A stretch of DNA of 64,000 bases from an uncultured Chlorobiaceae bacterium (GTDB lineage Bacteria; Bacteroidota; Chlorobiia; Chlorobiales; Chlorobiaceae), in assembly GCA_903994525.1 (NCBI GenBank), contig CAJEXW010000012.1:1-64000 (forward strand), written 5' to 3'. The translations under genes and the position numbers were made by a program. The notes under the pieces were generated by a model. That model was not told the DNA's origin. It did no database searches and saw only the letters and a list, made by a program, of their open reading frames with translations. Positions within the stretch are counted from its first letter, which is position 1. Every line of letters begins with the position of its first letter. This document shows positions 53,573 to 63,770 of the stretch, piece by piece.

Positions 53573-54904
53573 TTAAATACCGTACTGTTTTCGTTTTCGC
53601 CAAAGGGTTGCTTGATCAATACCCAGCAGCTCTGCTGCATCTTGCAGAGATTTTGCCGAGGCAAGAATGCGACGAATATGATGTTCGTCAATCACATCAA
53701 GGGTTAACGGGTCCCCAAGTCGAACGGTATGTGCTTTGGTAACCATGCTTTCAGGTAACAGGTCAAGACCAATACGATCTGTTTTACATAAAATGACGGC
53801 TCGTTCAACAACATTACGTAGTTCACGAATATTTCCCGGCCAGGAATAGGTTTTGAGAGCTTGCAACGCTGTGTCCATAAATCCTGCCACACTCTTATGG
53901 TTCTGCGCTGCAAAAAACTTCAGCATGCTATCCGCAAGCTGCACAACATCATCAGGTCGCTCAACAAGAGGAGGAAGATCAATCGGGATAACATTAAGCC
54001 GATAAAAAAGGTCTTCTCGAAAGCGCCCCTCCTTTACCTCTTTGTCAAGATTTTTATTGGTCGCAGCAATAATCCGCACATTGGCTTTCCGGGTTTTATG
54101 ATCACCAATCCTTTCATATTCCCGCTCCTGAATAAAACGAAGAAGTTTTGGCTGAATTGAAGAAGGAAGATCTCCGATTTCATCAAGAAACAATGAACCA
54201 CCTTCGCAGGAAAAGACTCGACCGGGATTATCCCTGACGGCCCCGGTAAATGAGCCCTTGACATGACCGAAAAGCTCACTTTCAAGCAAATCATGACTTA
54301 ATGACGGACAGGAAATCACCGCGAACGGCTTGTCAGCCCTGTTGCTCCAGGTATGAAGAGTGCGTGCAAGCACTGTTTTTCCAGTTCCGCTCGACCCTCT
54401 TAATAAAACAAGAGCTTCAGAGGAAGCAACCTGACGAGCCAGCTCAATCACTCGCTGCATGGATGGATATCGGGAAACAAAGGTAATTTCCGGATGAATG
54501 CGATTCAGATCTTCCTGCAACGTCGCAATGCGTTGCTCCATTCCGCACACTTCCGAAAGACGCCTGGTAACAAGCTCAAGCTGATCGGGCGTAAAAGGCT
54601 TCGGAATGTAGTCCACTGCTCCCCTCTTCATGGCTTCAACAGCAGTGTCAATAGAGGCATAGGCGGAAATGACAACAATCTTGATCCATGGAAATGCATT
54701 CAAAAGCAACTGCACCACATCAAGACCACTCTCGACACCTAAACGCAAATCAACAAAGGCAAGGTGGAACACCTGCCGCTCTGCCTCAGCCATTGCATCA
54801 CGCGAATTACTCACCGCCCTGACACAATGTCCACGTGACTCCATAAAAACAGTCAGAGTTTTACGGATATTGATTTCATCATCTACAATAAGGACGTTGA
54901 GCAT
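53573..54904 (-). CDS. Sigma-54-dependent response regulator (NtrC family)
   Basis: 443 residues. The receiver domain (1-120) has phospho-acceptor Asp52 (FVDLRLG) and the acidic pair VDDE near the N-terminus. The AAA+ domain has Walker A GSSGTGKT (170-177), ESELFGHVKGSFTGA and a Walker B-like SLFLDEIGDLP. The sigma-54 contact loop reads GSFTGA rather than GAFTGA. The C-terminal Fis-type HTH is SLQDAAELLGIDQATLWRKRKQYGI. It is the first gene of the minus-strand cluster and the natural ligand of the CTTG-N7-CAAG palindromes. Confidence 0.94.
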   Translation of the reverse strand: MLNVLIVDDEINIRKTLTVFMESRGHCVRAVSNSRDAMAEAERQVFHLAFVDLRLGVESGLDVVQLLLNAFPWIKIVVISAYASIDTAVEAMKRGAVDYIPKPFTPDQLELVTRRLSEVCGMEQRIATLQEDLNRIHPEITFVSRYPSMQRVIELARQVASSEALVLLRGSSGTGKTVLARTLHTWSNRADKPFAVISCPSLSHDLLESELFGHVKGSFTGAVRDNPGRVFSCEGGSLFLDEIGDLPSSIQPKLLRFIQEREYERIGDHKTRKANVRIIAATNKNLDKEVKEGRFREDLFYRLNVIPIDLPPLVERPDDVVQLADSMLKFFAAQNHKSVAGFMDTALQALKTYSWPGNIRELRNVVERAVILCKTDRIGLDLLPESMVTKAHTVRLGDPLTLDVIDEHHIRRILASAKSLQDAAELLGIDQATLWRKRKQYGI

Positions 54905-54994
54905 AGGAGCCCTTTTTTTGAAATTATTGGCATAGACTATTGAAAATACTCTTGAGGTTTTCTGCCTATAACCAGAAAAATTATCTTCAAAATG

Positions 54995-55036
54995 AAAAAA
55001 GGCAGCACACTTCCGAAAAGTGTGCTGCCTTTTTTT
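54995..55036. terminator. Bidirectional terminator between tRNA-Asn and the regulator gene
   Basis: A 12-bp perfect stem (GGCAGCACACTT with its complement at 55018-55029) and loop CCGAA, flanked by A-run and T-run. It serves the minus-strand tRNA and would also stop plus-strand transcription. Confidence 0.92.
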
Positions 55037-55040
55037 GGGG

Positions 55041-55112
55041 CTCCGCGAGCAGGACTCGAACCTGCAACCCTGCGATTAACAGTCGCATGCTCTACCATTG
55101 AGCTATCGCGGA
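55041..55112 (-). tRNA. tRNA-Asn (GTT)
   Basis: Cloverleaf visible on the minus strand: acceptor TCCGCGA/TCGCGGA, D-arm TAGCTCAATGGTAGAGCA, anticodon loop CTGTTAA with GTT, T-arm GTTCGAGTC. Discriminator G. CCA is not encoded (CCCC follows). A terminator lies just downstream. Confidence 0.97.
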
Positions 55113-55261
55113 ATTGCGACGGCTAATATACATTGGTTTTTTAAAATTACAAATCGGCAAAAGCTTTTTTATCGCCTTGAGAATTCGCTGAGACATTGAC
55201 AGCTTTCATTTTCCATAAAAAATTTTGTACATTGATTCTCTTTTATCGAAAAGATGGTTTT

Positions 55262-55807
55262 ATGCGCCAGGAGAAACCCCTGATAGAGATCCGTACAAGT
55301 GCTCTTGTGGAAGGAGTTAATGAACTTGATTTCACTTGCAAGCCAAGTGATTTTCAGGGTCGTCAGTTTGGTGAGGCCAGTTTTGCCGGAGAGGTAAGAG
55401 TTCATGTGTCAGCCCGGAAAAGTGATGAAGAGATAACCATCACGATCAGCACATCGGCAAAGGCCGATTTTAAGTGCGACAGATGTCTTGCACCTGTTTC
55501 ACAGGTTCTCTGTGGTACAGTTGATCTTTTTTATACGTTCAGTACGCCTGTTTTCGGGCAAGAAGATGGAAATGATGAATATCGTCAGATAGCAAAGAGT
55601 ACCGAATATATCGATCTTAGTGAAGATGTCTGTGATGCCCTGTTCCTGTCGCTACCAATAAAAGTAACGTGTTCAGGCAATCCCGACTGTCGACTGTACC
55701 GTAGCGAAAAAAGCGTTGAAAAGATTCGCCAGAGTGAGGAGACTTCACCAGGAGAGAAAAATGAGTGGCAGGAGTCGCTTGAAAAACTGAAAAGCAAATA
55801 TTGTTAA
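55262..55807 (+). CDS. YceD/DUF177 family protein
   Basis: 181 residues from ATG at 55262; an earlier in-frame start at 55196 gives an atypical N-terminus. CDRCLAPVSQ with the downstream Cys pair (CSGNPDCRLY) matches DUF177, usually found directly upstream of rpmF and linked to 23S rRNA accumulation. A TTGACA hexamer at 55196-55201 may be part of the promoter. It begins the rpmF-plsX-fab unit. Confidence 0.88.
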   Translation: MRQEKPLIEIRTSALVEGVNELDFTCKPSDFQGRQFGEASFAGEVRVHVSARKSDEEITITISTSAKADFKCDRCLAPVSQVLCGTVDLFYTFSTPVFGQEDGNDEYRQIAKSTEYIDLSEDVCDALFLSLPIKVTCSGNPDCRLYRSEKSVEKIRQSEETSPGEKNEWQESLEKLKSKYC

Positions 55808-55832
55808 CCAATTATAAATAAAGAGTAGAGCC

Positions 55833-56024
55833 ATGGCCAACCCTAAAGCCAAAATGTCCAAGTCCCGAAGGGACAAAAGACGAGCACAATTCAATGCACG
55901 CACCAAGGCGGCAACCACAGTCAACTGTCCGAACTGTGGCGAGCCAACTCTTCCACACCGCGCATGTCGTCATTGTGGTCACTATCGTGGCAGATGCGTC
56001 GTCAATAAACTGGCAAAGAGCTGA
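55833..56024 (+). CDS. rpmF: Ribosomal protein L32
   Basis: 63 residues. Basic N-terminus [16 protein letters not shown], then the zinc-ribbon CPNCGEP...[10 protein letters not shown] of the four-Cys L32 form. It lies 25 bp after yceD and 29 bp before plsX, the common bacterial order. Confidence 0.97.
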   Translation: MANPKAKMSKSRRDKRRAQFNARTKAATTVNCPNCGEPTLPHRACRHCGHYRGRCVVNKLAKS

Positions 56025-56053
56025 TCAACCAATAGCAAGACAAAAAACCCATC

Positions 56054-57079
56054 ATGTTGACCATAGTTGTTGACGCCATGGGCGGAGACCACGCTCCAGC
56101 CTGTGTGATAGAGGGAACTGTTCAGGCTTTGCAGGAGAGCAGTAACAGATTTGAAATCATTCTTGTCGGTCAATCCGACAAAGTTGATCCGCTTCTTGCC
56201 GGATACGACACCAGTGCGCTGAACCTGAAGTTTCTGCATGCGCCGGAGGTGGTTACCATGGAAGACATTCCGGCTACTGCTGTCAAGACCAAGCAGAATT
56301 CATCGCTTGTCAGGGGCTTGCATCTCTGCAAGGCGAAAGAGGCAGATGCGTTTGTCAGCGCGGGCAATACCGGTGCACAGATGGCCGCCTCACTCTTTGT
56401 GCTTGGCAGGCTTCCCGGTGTGCTTCGGCCAACAATTTACGCCTACTTTCCGCGTCTGACGGAAGGGTTAACCAACATTGTCGATGTAGGGGCGAATGTA
56501 GATTGCAAACCTGAAAACCTTGTTCAGTTTGCTGAAATGCTGACCATTTATCAACGTTATGGCGCGGGAATAGAGAGACCGCTTACCGGCCTTTTGAATA
56601 TTGGTGAAGAGGAGGGCAAGGGGTCAGAGGCGCTGAAGCAGGCATACCGATTACTGAAAGAAGCTGACAGTAAGGGAAAAATAACCTTTTTGGGAAATAT
56701 TGAGGGGCATGACATCCTTAAAGGAGCGGCCACCATTGTTGTGTGCGATGGACTTGTGGGCAACACCATCCTGAAGTTTGGTGAAAGTATTCCTGAATTC
56801 CTTGGCAGCCTGTTTAAACGCTCACTTGAAGCGCTGTTACTTTCAGGCCGGATAAACAAGGAGTGTGCTGCATTGACCAGCGGTATGTTCAAGAGCATGT
56901 TTGAACCCTTTGATGTCGAACAATTTGGTGGAGTACCCTTTCTTGGAGTTGACGGCATCTCTATTGTCGGTCACGGACGCTCTTCCTCAAGAGCCATAAA
57001 AAACATGATTTTCATGGCCGAACACATGATCGAAAAACGAGTCAACGAGCATATTGCTGAAGTTCTGTCCGAACAATAG
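56054..57079 (+). CDS. plsX: Phosphate acyltransferase PlsX
   Basis: 341 residues. It opens [33 protein letters not shown] and [18 protein letters not shown] are PlsX marks. It makes acyl-phosphate from acyl-ACP for phospholipid synthesis at the membrane surface. It is followed 18 bp later by fabH. Confidence 0.96.
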   Translation: MLTIVVDAMGGDHAPACVIEGTVQALQESSNRFEIILVGQSDKVDPLLAGYDTSALNLKFLHAPEVVTMEDIPATAVKTKQNSSLVRGLHLCKAKEADAFVSAGNTGAQMAASLFVLGRLPGVLRPTIYAYFPRLTEGLTNIVDVGANVDCKPENLVQFAEMLTIYQRYGAGIERPLTGLLNIGEEEGKGSEALKQAYRLLKEADSKGKITFLGNIEGHDILKGAATIVVCDGLVGNTILKFGESIPEFLGSLFKRSLEALLLSGRINKECAALTSGMFKSMFEPFDVEQFGGVPFLGVDGISIVGHGRSSSRAIKNMIFMAEHMIEKRVNEHIAEVLSEQ

Positions 57080-57097
57080 AAAAACTGCATTGAACGC

Positions 57098-58087
57098 ATG
57101 AAAGCTGCAATTACGGCTACGGCCAAATATTTACCTCCTGATATTCTGAGTAATCGTGACCTTGAGCTTATGCTTGAGACTAACGACGAGTGGATTCGTT
57201 CGAGAACCGGCATCAGTGAACGCAGGATACTCAAGGATCCATCGAAAGCGACAGCATATATGTGCGGTGAAGTTGGACGGCAACTGCTTGAAAAACGGCA
57301 GATTGCAGCCGATGAAATTGAGCTGGTCATTATTGCCACCATGACTCCCGACATGCTGTTTCCTTCGACCGCCTGTCTGGTACAGAGCATTCTTGGAGCG
57401 ACCAACGCCTGGGCATTTGACCTTAATGCGGCTTGCTCAGGATTTCTTTACGCTTTGAACGTGGCTTCGCGTTTTATTGAGAGTGGGGCACACAAAAAAG
57501 TGATGGTCATTGGCGGGGATATGATGTCTTCAATTATTGATTATACCGACCGCTCGACCGCCATTCTTTTCGGAGATGGAGCTGGCGGTGTTATCCTCGA
57601 ACCGGCAAAAGAGGAGGGATATGGCATTCTTGACACTCGCATGTACTCTGATGGAGCAAGCGGCAAGGATCGCCTGCTGATGACTGGCGGTGGCAGTCTG
57701 AATCCAGCGACTCACGAGACAATTGATAAAAAAATGCACTACATCTATCAGGATGGGCGGCAGGTTTTCAAGTCTGCAGTTGTTGCCATGGCCGATGTTG
57801 CCGGTGAAATAATGAGTCGTAACAATCTCAAGGCTGACGATGTGGACTACCTTGTCCCGCACCAGGCCAATCAGCGGATCATTAATGCCACGGCTGAGCG
57901 AATGGGAGTTGACGACAAAAAAGTCGTCTCAAATGTCGCCAAATACGGCAACACGACAGCAGGAACCATCCCGATCTGCCTCGCAGAACTTGATGAACAG
58001 AAAAAACTGCATAAAGACTCAAACCTGGTGCTTGTCAGTTTTGGTGCTGGTTATACCTGGGGAGGCATCTATTTAAAATGGCAATAA
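57098..58087 (+). CDS. fabH: 3-oxoacyl-ACP synthase III
   Basis: 329 residues. Catalytic Cys113 lies in [13 protein letters not shown], the His in VPHQANQRI, and the Asn in [21 protein letters not shown] near the N-terminus is typical of FabH. It starts fatty-acid synthesis by condensing acetyl-CoA with malonyl-ACP. It lies 7 bp before fabD. Confidence 0.97.
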   Translation: MKAAITATAKYLPPDILSNRDLELMLETNDEWIRSRTGISERRILKDPSKATAYMCGEVGRQLLEKRQIAADEIELVIIATMTPDMLFPSTACLVQSILGATNAWAFDLNAACSGFLYALNVASRFIESGAHKKVMVIGGDMMSSIIDYTDRSTAILFGDGAGGVILEPAKEEGYGILDTRMYSDGASGKDRLLMTGGGSLNPATHETIDKKMHYIYQDGRQVFKSAVVAMADVAGEIMSRNNLKADDVDYLVPHQANQRIINATAERMGVDDKKVVSNVAKYGNTTAGTIPICLAELDEQKKLHKDSNLVLVSFGAGYTWGGIYLKWQ

Positions 58088-58094
58088 GAACGAT

Positions 58095-59006
58095 ATGAAA
58101 GCTTTTGTTTTTCCTGGACAGGGTTCCCAGTATTGCGGCATGGGCAGGGATATCTTCGACAATTTTCCGACTGGGCGTTCCATGATGGAGAGGGCCAATG
58201 AGCTGCTCGGCTATTCGATTACCGATATTATGTTTTCAGGCAGTGAGGAGGAGTTGCGCCAGACAAAGTTTACCCAGCCGGCTATTTTTCTTCACAGCAT
58301 CGCAGCGGCAACACTGGCAGGAGGGAACTATGTCACCATGACCGCAGGCCACAGCCTTGGCGAATATACCGCCCTCTGCTTTGCAGGTTCGATCAGCTTT
58401 GATGATGCACTGCGCATTGTGGCAAAGCGCGGCGAGCTGATGCAAAATGCCGGCCAACAAAAACCGGGCACCATGGCAGCCATCATCGGTATGCCCGACA
58501 GCGCGCTTGCAGGACTTCTTGAAGAGGCCGGAACTGAGGGTGTTGTTCAGGCTGCCAATTTCAATTCGCCAGGACAGATTGTTCTCTCCGGCGATGTTGC
58601 CGCTGTTAAAAAAGCTGTAGCGCTTGCTCCCTCCAAAGGGGCTCGTATGGCAAAAGAGCTGGTGGTTTCGGGAGCATTTCACTCCCCTCTCATGAAACCT
58701 GCCGAAACAGAGCTTGCCGCAGCGCTTGATGGTATTGAGATAAAAAATGCCGGGATTCCGGTCTGCATGAACGCTGTAGCCCGTCCGATATCTGATGCTG
58801 CAGAGATTCACCACAACCTCATTCTGCAACTGACCAGCTCTGTTCTTTGGTCACAGTCAATCGAGGCAATGGTCCAGGGTGGCGTAAGGGAGTTTATTGA
58901 AGTCGGCCCGCAGAAGGTATTGCAGGGCCTGATCAAACGAATTGACAAGAGTGTTGTTACCCGGGGCATTGATACCGCTGCGGATATTCAGTCTCTGGTT
59001 TCATAA
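58095..59006 (+). CDS. fabD: Malonyl-CoA:ACP transacylase
   Basis: 303 residues. [14 protein letters not shown] at the N-terminus, the nucleophile elbow [10 protein letters not shown] (near 90), and the catalytic His in SGAFHSPLM. It loads malonate onto ACP. It is part of the fabH-fabD-fabG run with 7-23 bp gaps. Confidence 0.97.
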   Translation: MKAFVFPGQGSQYCGMGRDIFDNFPTGRSMMERANELLGYSITDIMFSGSEEELRQTKFTQPAIFLHSIAAATLAGGNYVTMTAGHSLGEYTALCFAGSISFDDALRIVAKRGELMQNAGQQKPGTMAAIIGMPDSALAGLLEEAGTEGVVQAANFNSPGQIVLSGDVAAVKKAVALAPSKGARMAKELVVSGAFHSPLMKPAETELAAALDGIEIKNAGIPVCMNAVARPISDAAEIHHNLILQLTSSVLWSQSIEAMVQGGVREFIEVGPQKVLQGLIKRIDKSVVTRGIDTAADIQSLVS

Positions 59007-59029
59007 TTAACATCAACCGACTGAAAACT

Positions 59030-59767
59030 ATGTTTGAAGGAAAAATTGCTGTCGTCACGGGAGCGGCCAGAGGAATCGGGCAGGCTATTGCTTACAATCT
59101 TGCCGCCAAAGGTGCCGATATCGTCCTGTGCGACATAAAGGCTGAATGGCTTTCGGAAAGTGCCGAAGGGGTAACAAAACTTGGAAGAAAGGCTTACTGT
59201 TTTGAGCTGGATGTCACCAACGCCACTGCCGTCCAGAATGCCTTCAACGACATCGCCACTGAGACAGGACGAATTGATATTCTCGTCAACAACGCAGGCA
59301 TTACCAAAGATGGTCTGCTGATGAGAATGAGTGAAGAGGATTGGGATGCCGTGCTTACCGTCAATTTGAAAGGTACTTTTGCATGCACCAAGGCGGTCAG
59401 CCGCATCATGATGAAGCAGCGTTCCGGCTCAATCATCAATATTGCTTCAGTCGTCGGCCTTATGGGCAATGCCGGGCAGGCCAACTATGCCGCATCAAAA
59501 GGGGGGGTCATTGCCTTCACCAAATCCGTTGCAAAGGAGTTTGCCTCACGCAACATCAGGGCAAACGCCGTCGCTCCGGGGTTCATCTCATCGAAAATGA
59601 CCGACGCTCTCTCCGATGAAGTTCGCCAGAAAATGCTTGAAGCCATCCCCCTCGCCAGCTTCGGTACTCCCGAGGATGTAGCCAACGCAGTGGCATTCCT
59701 GGCCAGCGACCAATCATCATACATTACTGGCCAGGTTATCAGCATCAATGGCGGCATGGTTATGTGA
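59030..59767 (+). CDS. fabG: 3-oxoacyl-ACP reductase
   Basis: 245 residues, classical [13 protein letters not shown] (cofactor), NNAGIT, catalytic Ser in [13 protein letters not shown] and Tyr-x3-Lys in YAASKGG. C-terminal [12 protein letters not shown]. It reduces 3-ketoacyl-ACP with NADPH. Confidence 0.97.
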   Translation: MFEGKIAVVTGAARGIGQAIAYNLAAKGADIVLCDIKAEWLSESAEGVTKLGRKAYCFELDVTNATAVQNAFNDIATETGRIDILVNNAGITKDGLLMRMSEEDWDAVLTVNLKGTFACTKAVSRIMMKQRSGSIINIASVVGLMGNAGQANYAASKGGVIAFTKSVAKEFASRNIRANAVAPGFISSKMTDALSDEVRQKMLEAIPLASFGTPEDVANAVAFLASDQSSYITGQVISINGGMVM

Positions 59768-59768
59768 T

Positions 59769-59796
59769 TTGGGCAAGCATCTTTTCTTGTTATATT
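59769..59796 (+). promoter_or_regulatory. Putative promoter for acpP
   Basis: TTGGGC (59769-59774), a 16-bp spacer and TATATT (59791-59796), about 58 bp before the acpP ATG. It would allow separate high expression of ACP. Judged by eye. Confidence 0.35.
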
Positions 59797-59854
59797 GACT
59801 GACTTTTTCAGAATTTTTTTCCTAACAACCAACGTTTAATCAGGAGAACTCACC

Positions 59855-60094
59855 ATGACCCAGGCAGAAATTAAAGATAAAGTGTACGATATTATCGTCA
59901 GCAAGATGGGCGTTAACAAGGATCAGATCAAGATGGAATCAAAATTTTCTGATGATCTCGGTGCAGATTCACTCGACACTGTTGAGCTGATCATGGAACT
60001 CGAAAACGAGTTTGGCGTACAGATTCCTGACGAAGATGCAGAGAAAATCGGCACAGTGCAGCAGGCTATCGACTATATCGTCAGCAAGAAGTAA
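59855..60094 (+). CDS. acpP: Acyl carrier protein
   Basis: 79 residues. [18 protein letters not shown] contains the phosphopantetheine Ser39. The protein is strongly acidic. AGGAG precedes the ATG. It sits between fabG and fabF. Confidence 0.98.
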   Translation: MTQAEIKDKVYDIIVSKMGVNKDQIKMESKFSDDLGADSLDTVELIMELENEFGVQIPDEDAEKIGTVQQAIDYIVSKK

Positions 60095-60144
60095 CCCTGG
60101 AACAACCGCAAAGCAGGCAACGGAAACCAGCAAAATCAAAACTT

Positions 60145-61398
60145 ATGACTCAGGATCGCAAAAGAATTGTCATTACCGGTATTGGGGTATTAACTCCTGT
60201 AGGTCTTAACAAAGAGGATTTTTGGGATTCGCTTCATAATGGAAAAAGTGGTGCAGCCCCTATAACCTATTTTGACACCACTGATTTTGCGACAACCTTT
60301 GCCTGTGAGCTGAAAGGATTTGTTGCTGCTGACTATATAGACAGAAAATCTGCCGACCGGATGGATCCTTACTGTCAATATGCCATCATTGCTGCAGATC
60401 AGGCACTGAAAGATTCAGGACTGGATTTGAAGGAGATTGACCCACTGAGAATTGGCGTGGTACACGGATCGGGCATAGGAGGAATGACCACTTATGAACA
60501 GCAATTTAAAACATTCCTTGAGCGAGGCCCGAGACGCATCAGTCCCTTCTTTATTCCCATGCTCATTCCCGATATTGCCGCAGGGCAGATCTCCATCCGG
60601 CATGGGCTTATGGGGCCAAACTATGCAACCTCTTCCGCTTGCGCAACATCACTTCATGCAATTATGGACGCATACATGCTGATTCAGGCGGGTATGGCCG
60701 ATTACATGGTGTGCGGCGGTTCAGAGGCTCCAATCACGCAAATGAGTGTTGGTGGCTTTAACTCAGCCAGGGCGCTCTCTACAGCCAACGACCGGCCACA
60801 GAAGGCATCGCGTCCCTACGATCGCGACCGTGATGGCTTTGTTATGGGAGAAGGTGGAGGGTCGCTGATTCTCGAATCTCTCGATTCTGCCAAAGCTCGT
60901 GGCGCAAATATTTACGCAGAAATCGTTGGAGTGGGAGCAACTGCGGACGCTTATCACCTGACGGCTCCGCATCCAGAAGGACTTGGCGCGGTCAATGCCA
61001 TGAGAACCGCTCTTGCTCTGGCCGGTATTACGCCCGAAAACATTGACTACATCAATACGCACGGCACTTCAACCCCACTCGGGGATGTTGCTGAAATTGC
61101 TGCTATTAAAACGGTTTTTGGTGATCATGCATCGAGGCTCAGTATCAGCGCGACAAAATCAATGACAGGGCACCTGCTCGGAGCGGCTGGCGTTGTTGAG
61201 TCGATTGCCTGCCTCCTTGCCATGCAGCATCAGACGGTTCCACCAACTATCAACCTTGATAATCTTGATCCCCAGGTTGATTTGGATGTCACGCCGAATA
61301 CACCGAAAAAACGTTCCATAGAGTATGCTCTCAACAACGGCTTTGGGTTTGGAGGGCACAACGGCTCTATCATTTTCAGGAATGGCTCTTCGCTGTAA
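60145..61398 (+). CDS. fabF: 3-oxoacyl-ACP synthase II
   Basis: 417 residues. The catalytic triad is Cys in [11 protein letters not shown], His in [11 protein letters not shown] and His in [12 protein letters not shown]. It is the elongating ketosynthase. It lies 50 bp after acpP and 9 bp before rnc. Confidence 0.97.
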   Translation: MTQDRKRIVITGIGVLTPVGLNKEDFWDSLHNGKSGAAPITYFDTTDFATTFACELKGFVAADYIDRKSADRMDPYCQYAIIAADQALKDSGLDLKEIDPLRIGVVHGSGIGGMTTYEQQFKTFLERGPRRISPFFIPMLIPDIAAGQISIRHGLMGPNYATSSACATSLHAIMDAYMLIQAGMADYMVCGGSEAPITQMSVGGFNSARALSTANDRPQKASRPYDRDRDGFVMGEGGGSLILESLDSAKARGANIYAEIVGVGATADAYHLTAPHPEGLGAVNAMRTALALAGITPENIDYINTHGTSTPLGDVAEIAAIKTVFGDHASRLSISATKSMTGHLLGAAGVVESIACLLAMQHQTVPPTINLDNLDPQVDLDVTPNTPKKRSIEYALNNGFGFGGHNGSIIFRNGSSL

Positions 61399-61407
61399 GG
61401 AGCGAAC

Positions 61408-62232
61408 TTGCTGGCTTTGGATCAGTTATGGCAAAAGCTGGTAGCTTTTGGAGGTTCTGATAGTTTTGAGGAACGTTCTGAGAGAACTGATTGCTCTTAC
61501 GCTACCAGTTGTGACCTTTCACCAGAGACAGTTGAGTATGTGACACATCTCCTGGGAGAAGCTGGCGGCACGATGATGCTCTACCAGACAGCGTTGACTC
61601 ACCGCTCTTTTGTGCAGAACCCTGCTACATCAGAACCTGTTGAATCAAACCAGCGTCTTGAGTTTCTTGGCGACTCGGTGCTTGGACTCCTGATATCCGA
61701 CTATCTCTTCAGAAACTATCCCGCAAGCGCTGAAGGTGAGCTTTCGAGTACCCGCGCAAAAATTGTCAACAGCCGCTCTCTTGCCAGCTTTGCCCGCACT
61801 CTTGCACTTGGCAATCACATTATCCTTGGAGAATCGCCTGACCACCAAAACATCAGGAGTAGTGAATCTGCACTTGCTGATGCATTCGAGTCGCTTATTG
61901 GCGCAATTTATCTCGACAAGGGTTTACAGAAAGCTTATGATTTTGTTATCCGCCATATCATCGAGCATGTCAACTTTAACTCCATCGTCGCTGCTGAGCA
62001 CAACTACAAAAGCCGACTCATCGAGTACACACAGTCGCACCATCTGCCGCCACCCGTCTACACCGTGCTTGCTGAAGCCGGAGCGGAACATGCAAAAACC
62101 TTTACGGTTACGGTAACCTGCAATGAACAGCTCCTTGGAACAGGCAGCGCACGACGCAAAAAGGATGCAGAGCAGCTTGCTGCCAGGGAGGCTATGGAGA
62201 GACTTGACGAACAACATGCATCAGAAAAATAA
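61408..62232 (+). CDS. rnc: Ribonuclease III
   Basis: 274 residues. The signature is NQRLEFLGDSVLGLLISDYLF, with catalytic acidic residues here and in ADAFESLIGAIYLDKG; a C-terminal dsRNA-binding domain (about 195-265, NYKSRLIEYTQSHHLPPPVY...ARRKKDAEQLAAREAM). The start codon is TTG (LLALDQLW), the first one after the fabF stop. The N-terminal 45 residues before the catalytic domain are longer than in E. coli. A 7-bp dyad (TCAGAAA/TTTCTGA) spans the stop codon. Confidence 0.95.
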   Translation: MLALDQLWQKLVAFGGSDSFEERSERTDCSYATSCDLSPETVEYVTHLLGEAGGTMMLYQTALTHRSFVQNPATSEPVESNQRLEFLGDSVLGLLISDYLFRNYPASAEGELSSTRAKIVNSRSLASFARTLALGNHIILGESPDHQNIRSSESALADAFESLIGAIYLDKGLQKAYDFVIRHIIEHVNFNSIVAAEHNYKSRLIEYTQSHHLPPPVYTVLAEAGAEHAKTFTVTVTCNEQLLGTGSARRKKDAEQLAAREAMERLDEQHASEK

Positions 62233-62324
62233 TTTCTGATTGTCTTGAGCTTCTCTTTCCCATCTTCTATATTGAATGCAAAGTTATATAACAAACAAGC
62301 CTCACCTCAAGCCGCACAAGCACC

Positions 62325-63770
62325 ATGAGAGAAAAACTTATTTTTGATCTTTCCCGCGAGGGACGCAAGGGATACAGCCTCTCCGGAAACGATTGTCCTG
62401 AACTGCCTCTTGAGAGTATCATCCCCTCCAAGTTTCTGCGCAAGGCACCGGCCGATCTGCCGGAGGTGCCGGAGAGCGAGGTGGTGCGTCACTTTGTACG
62501 GCTCTCGAACTTGAACCACCATGTGGACAAGAATATGTATCCTCTGGGAAGCTGTACCATGAAGTACAATCCCAAAATAAACGACTACACCAGCGATCTG
62601 CCGGGCTTCAGCGCCCTTCACCCTTTGCAGCCTGCAGCAACCACGCAGGGAGCGTTGCAGCTCATGTATGAACTGGCCGAGATGCTTCGCGAAATTGCCG
62701 GAATGACAGCCGTCACGCTCCAACCTGCCGCAGGTGCGCATGGAGAGCTGACCGGCATTCTATTGATCAAGAAATATCACGAGGCACACGGGTCGAAACG
62801 GCACAAGCTGCTGGTGGTTGACTCGGCGCATGGCACCAACCCCGCTTCAGCCGCGCTGGCGGGCTATGAGATTATCTCCGTGAAGGGTAATGCCGACGGG
62901 CGCACCGATCTGGAGGATCTTCGCCAAAAACTGGATAGCGATGTGGCCGCGCTGATGCTGACTAACCCCAATACCATCGGTCTCTTTGAAAAGGATATTC
63001 AGCAGATGGCCACAATGGTGCACGACAACGGCAGCCTGCTCTATATGGATGGTGCCAACATGAACGCCCTTCTCGGCATCACCCGCCCCGGCGACATGGG
63101 CTTTGATGTGATGCACTACAACCTCCACAAAACTTTTTCAGCACCCCATGGCGGCGGCGGCCCAGGCAGCGGCCCGGTCGGTGTCAGCGAAAAACTGGTG
63201 CCCTACCTGCCGGTTCCGATTATCGAAAAGGAGGGAACAACCTATAAACTCGCCTACGATCGACCGGAGAGCATCGGCCGGATGATGAACTTCTACGGCA
63301 ACTTTGCTGTGCTGGTGAGGGCCTACACCTACATCCGTATGCTCGGCCCCGACGGCCTGCGCCGCGTCTCGGAAAATGCCATCATCAACGCTAACTACCT
63401 GCTCAGCCTGCTCCTCGAAAGCTACGACTTGCCCTACCCGAAACCGGTCATGCACGAGTTCTGCCTTTCGGGAGACCGGCAGAAAAAAGCGCACGGTGTC
63501 AGAACGCTCGATATTGCAAAACGGCTGCTCGACTACGGCTTTCATGCTCCAACCATCTACTTCCCGCTCATTGTCAGCGAAGCGCTGATGATTGAACCGA
63601 CCGAAACCGAGTCCAAGGAGACGCTTGATGTGTTTGCCGAAGCGCTGCTCAGCATTGCCCGAGAGGCTGCAACAACGCCGGAGGTTGTGCTGGCCGCTCC
63701 AGTGACAACGCCGGTGAAGCGACTCGATGAAGCGATGGCCTCAAGGCAGCTCAACATCTGCTGTTCATGA
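62325..63770 (+). CDS. gcvPB: Glycine dehydrogenase (decarboxylating) subunit 2
   Basis: 481 residues, the C-terminal half-type P protein of the glycine cleavage system. The PLP lysine lies in [21 protein letters not shown] (near 270). [21 protein letters not shown] near the N-terminus is typical. Subunit 1 (gcvPA), gcvT and gcvH are not in the window. GC content is visibly higher than in the preceding genes. Confidence 0.96.
   Translation: MREKLIFDLSREGRKGYSLSGNDCPELPLESIIPSKFLRKAPADLPEVPESEVVRHFVRLSNLNHHVDKNMYPLGSCTMKYNPKINDYTSDLPGFSALHPLQPAATTQGALQLMYELAEMLREIAGMTAVTLQPAAGAHGELTGILLIKKYHEAHGSKRHKLLVVDSAHGTNPASAALAGYEIISVKGNADGRTDLEDLRQKLDSDVAALMLTNPNTIGLFEKDIQQMATMVHDNGSLLYMDGANMNALLGITRPGDMGFDVMHYNLHKTFSAPHGGGGPGSGPVGVSEKLVPYLPVPIIEKEGTTYKLAYDRPESIGRMMNFYGNFAVLVRAYTYIRMLGPDGLRRVSENAIINANYLLSLLLESYDLPYPKPVMHEFCLSGDRQKKAHGVRTLDIAKRLLDYGFHAPTIYFPLIVSEALMIEPTETESKETLDVFAEALLSIAREAATTPEVVLAAPVTTPVKRLDEAMASRQLNICCS

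Noticed and set aside
55041-55112. tRNA-Asn as an integration site of a mobile island
   Set aside because: No integrase or direct repeat of the tRNA 3' end is visible in the window.
58236-58829. 197-codon minus-strand frame within fabD
   Set aside because: Lies wholly inside fabD, whose catalytic motifs are intact; it is a reverse-strand shadow.
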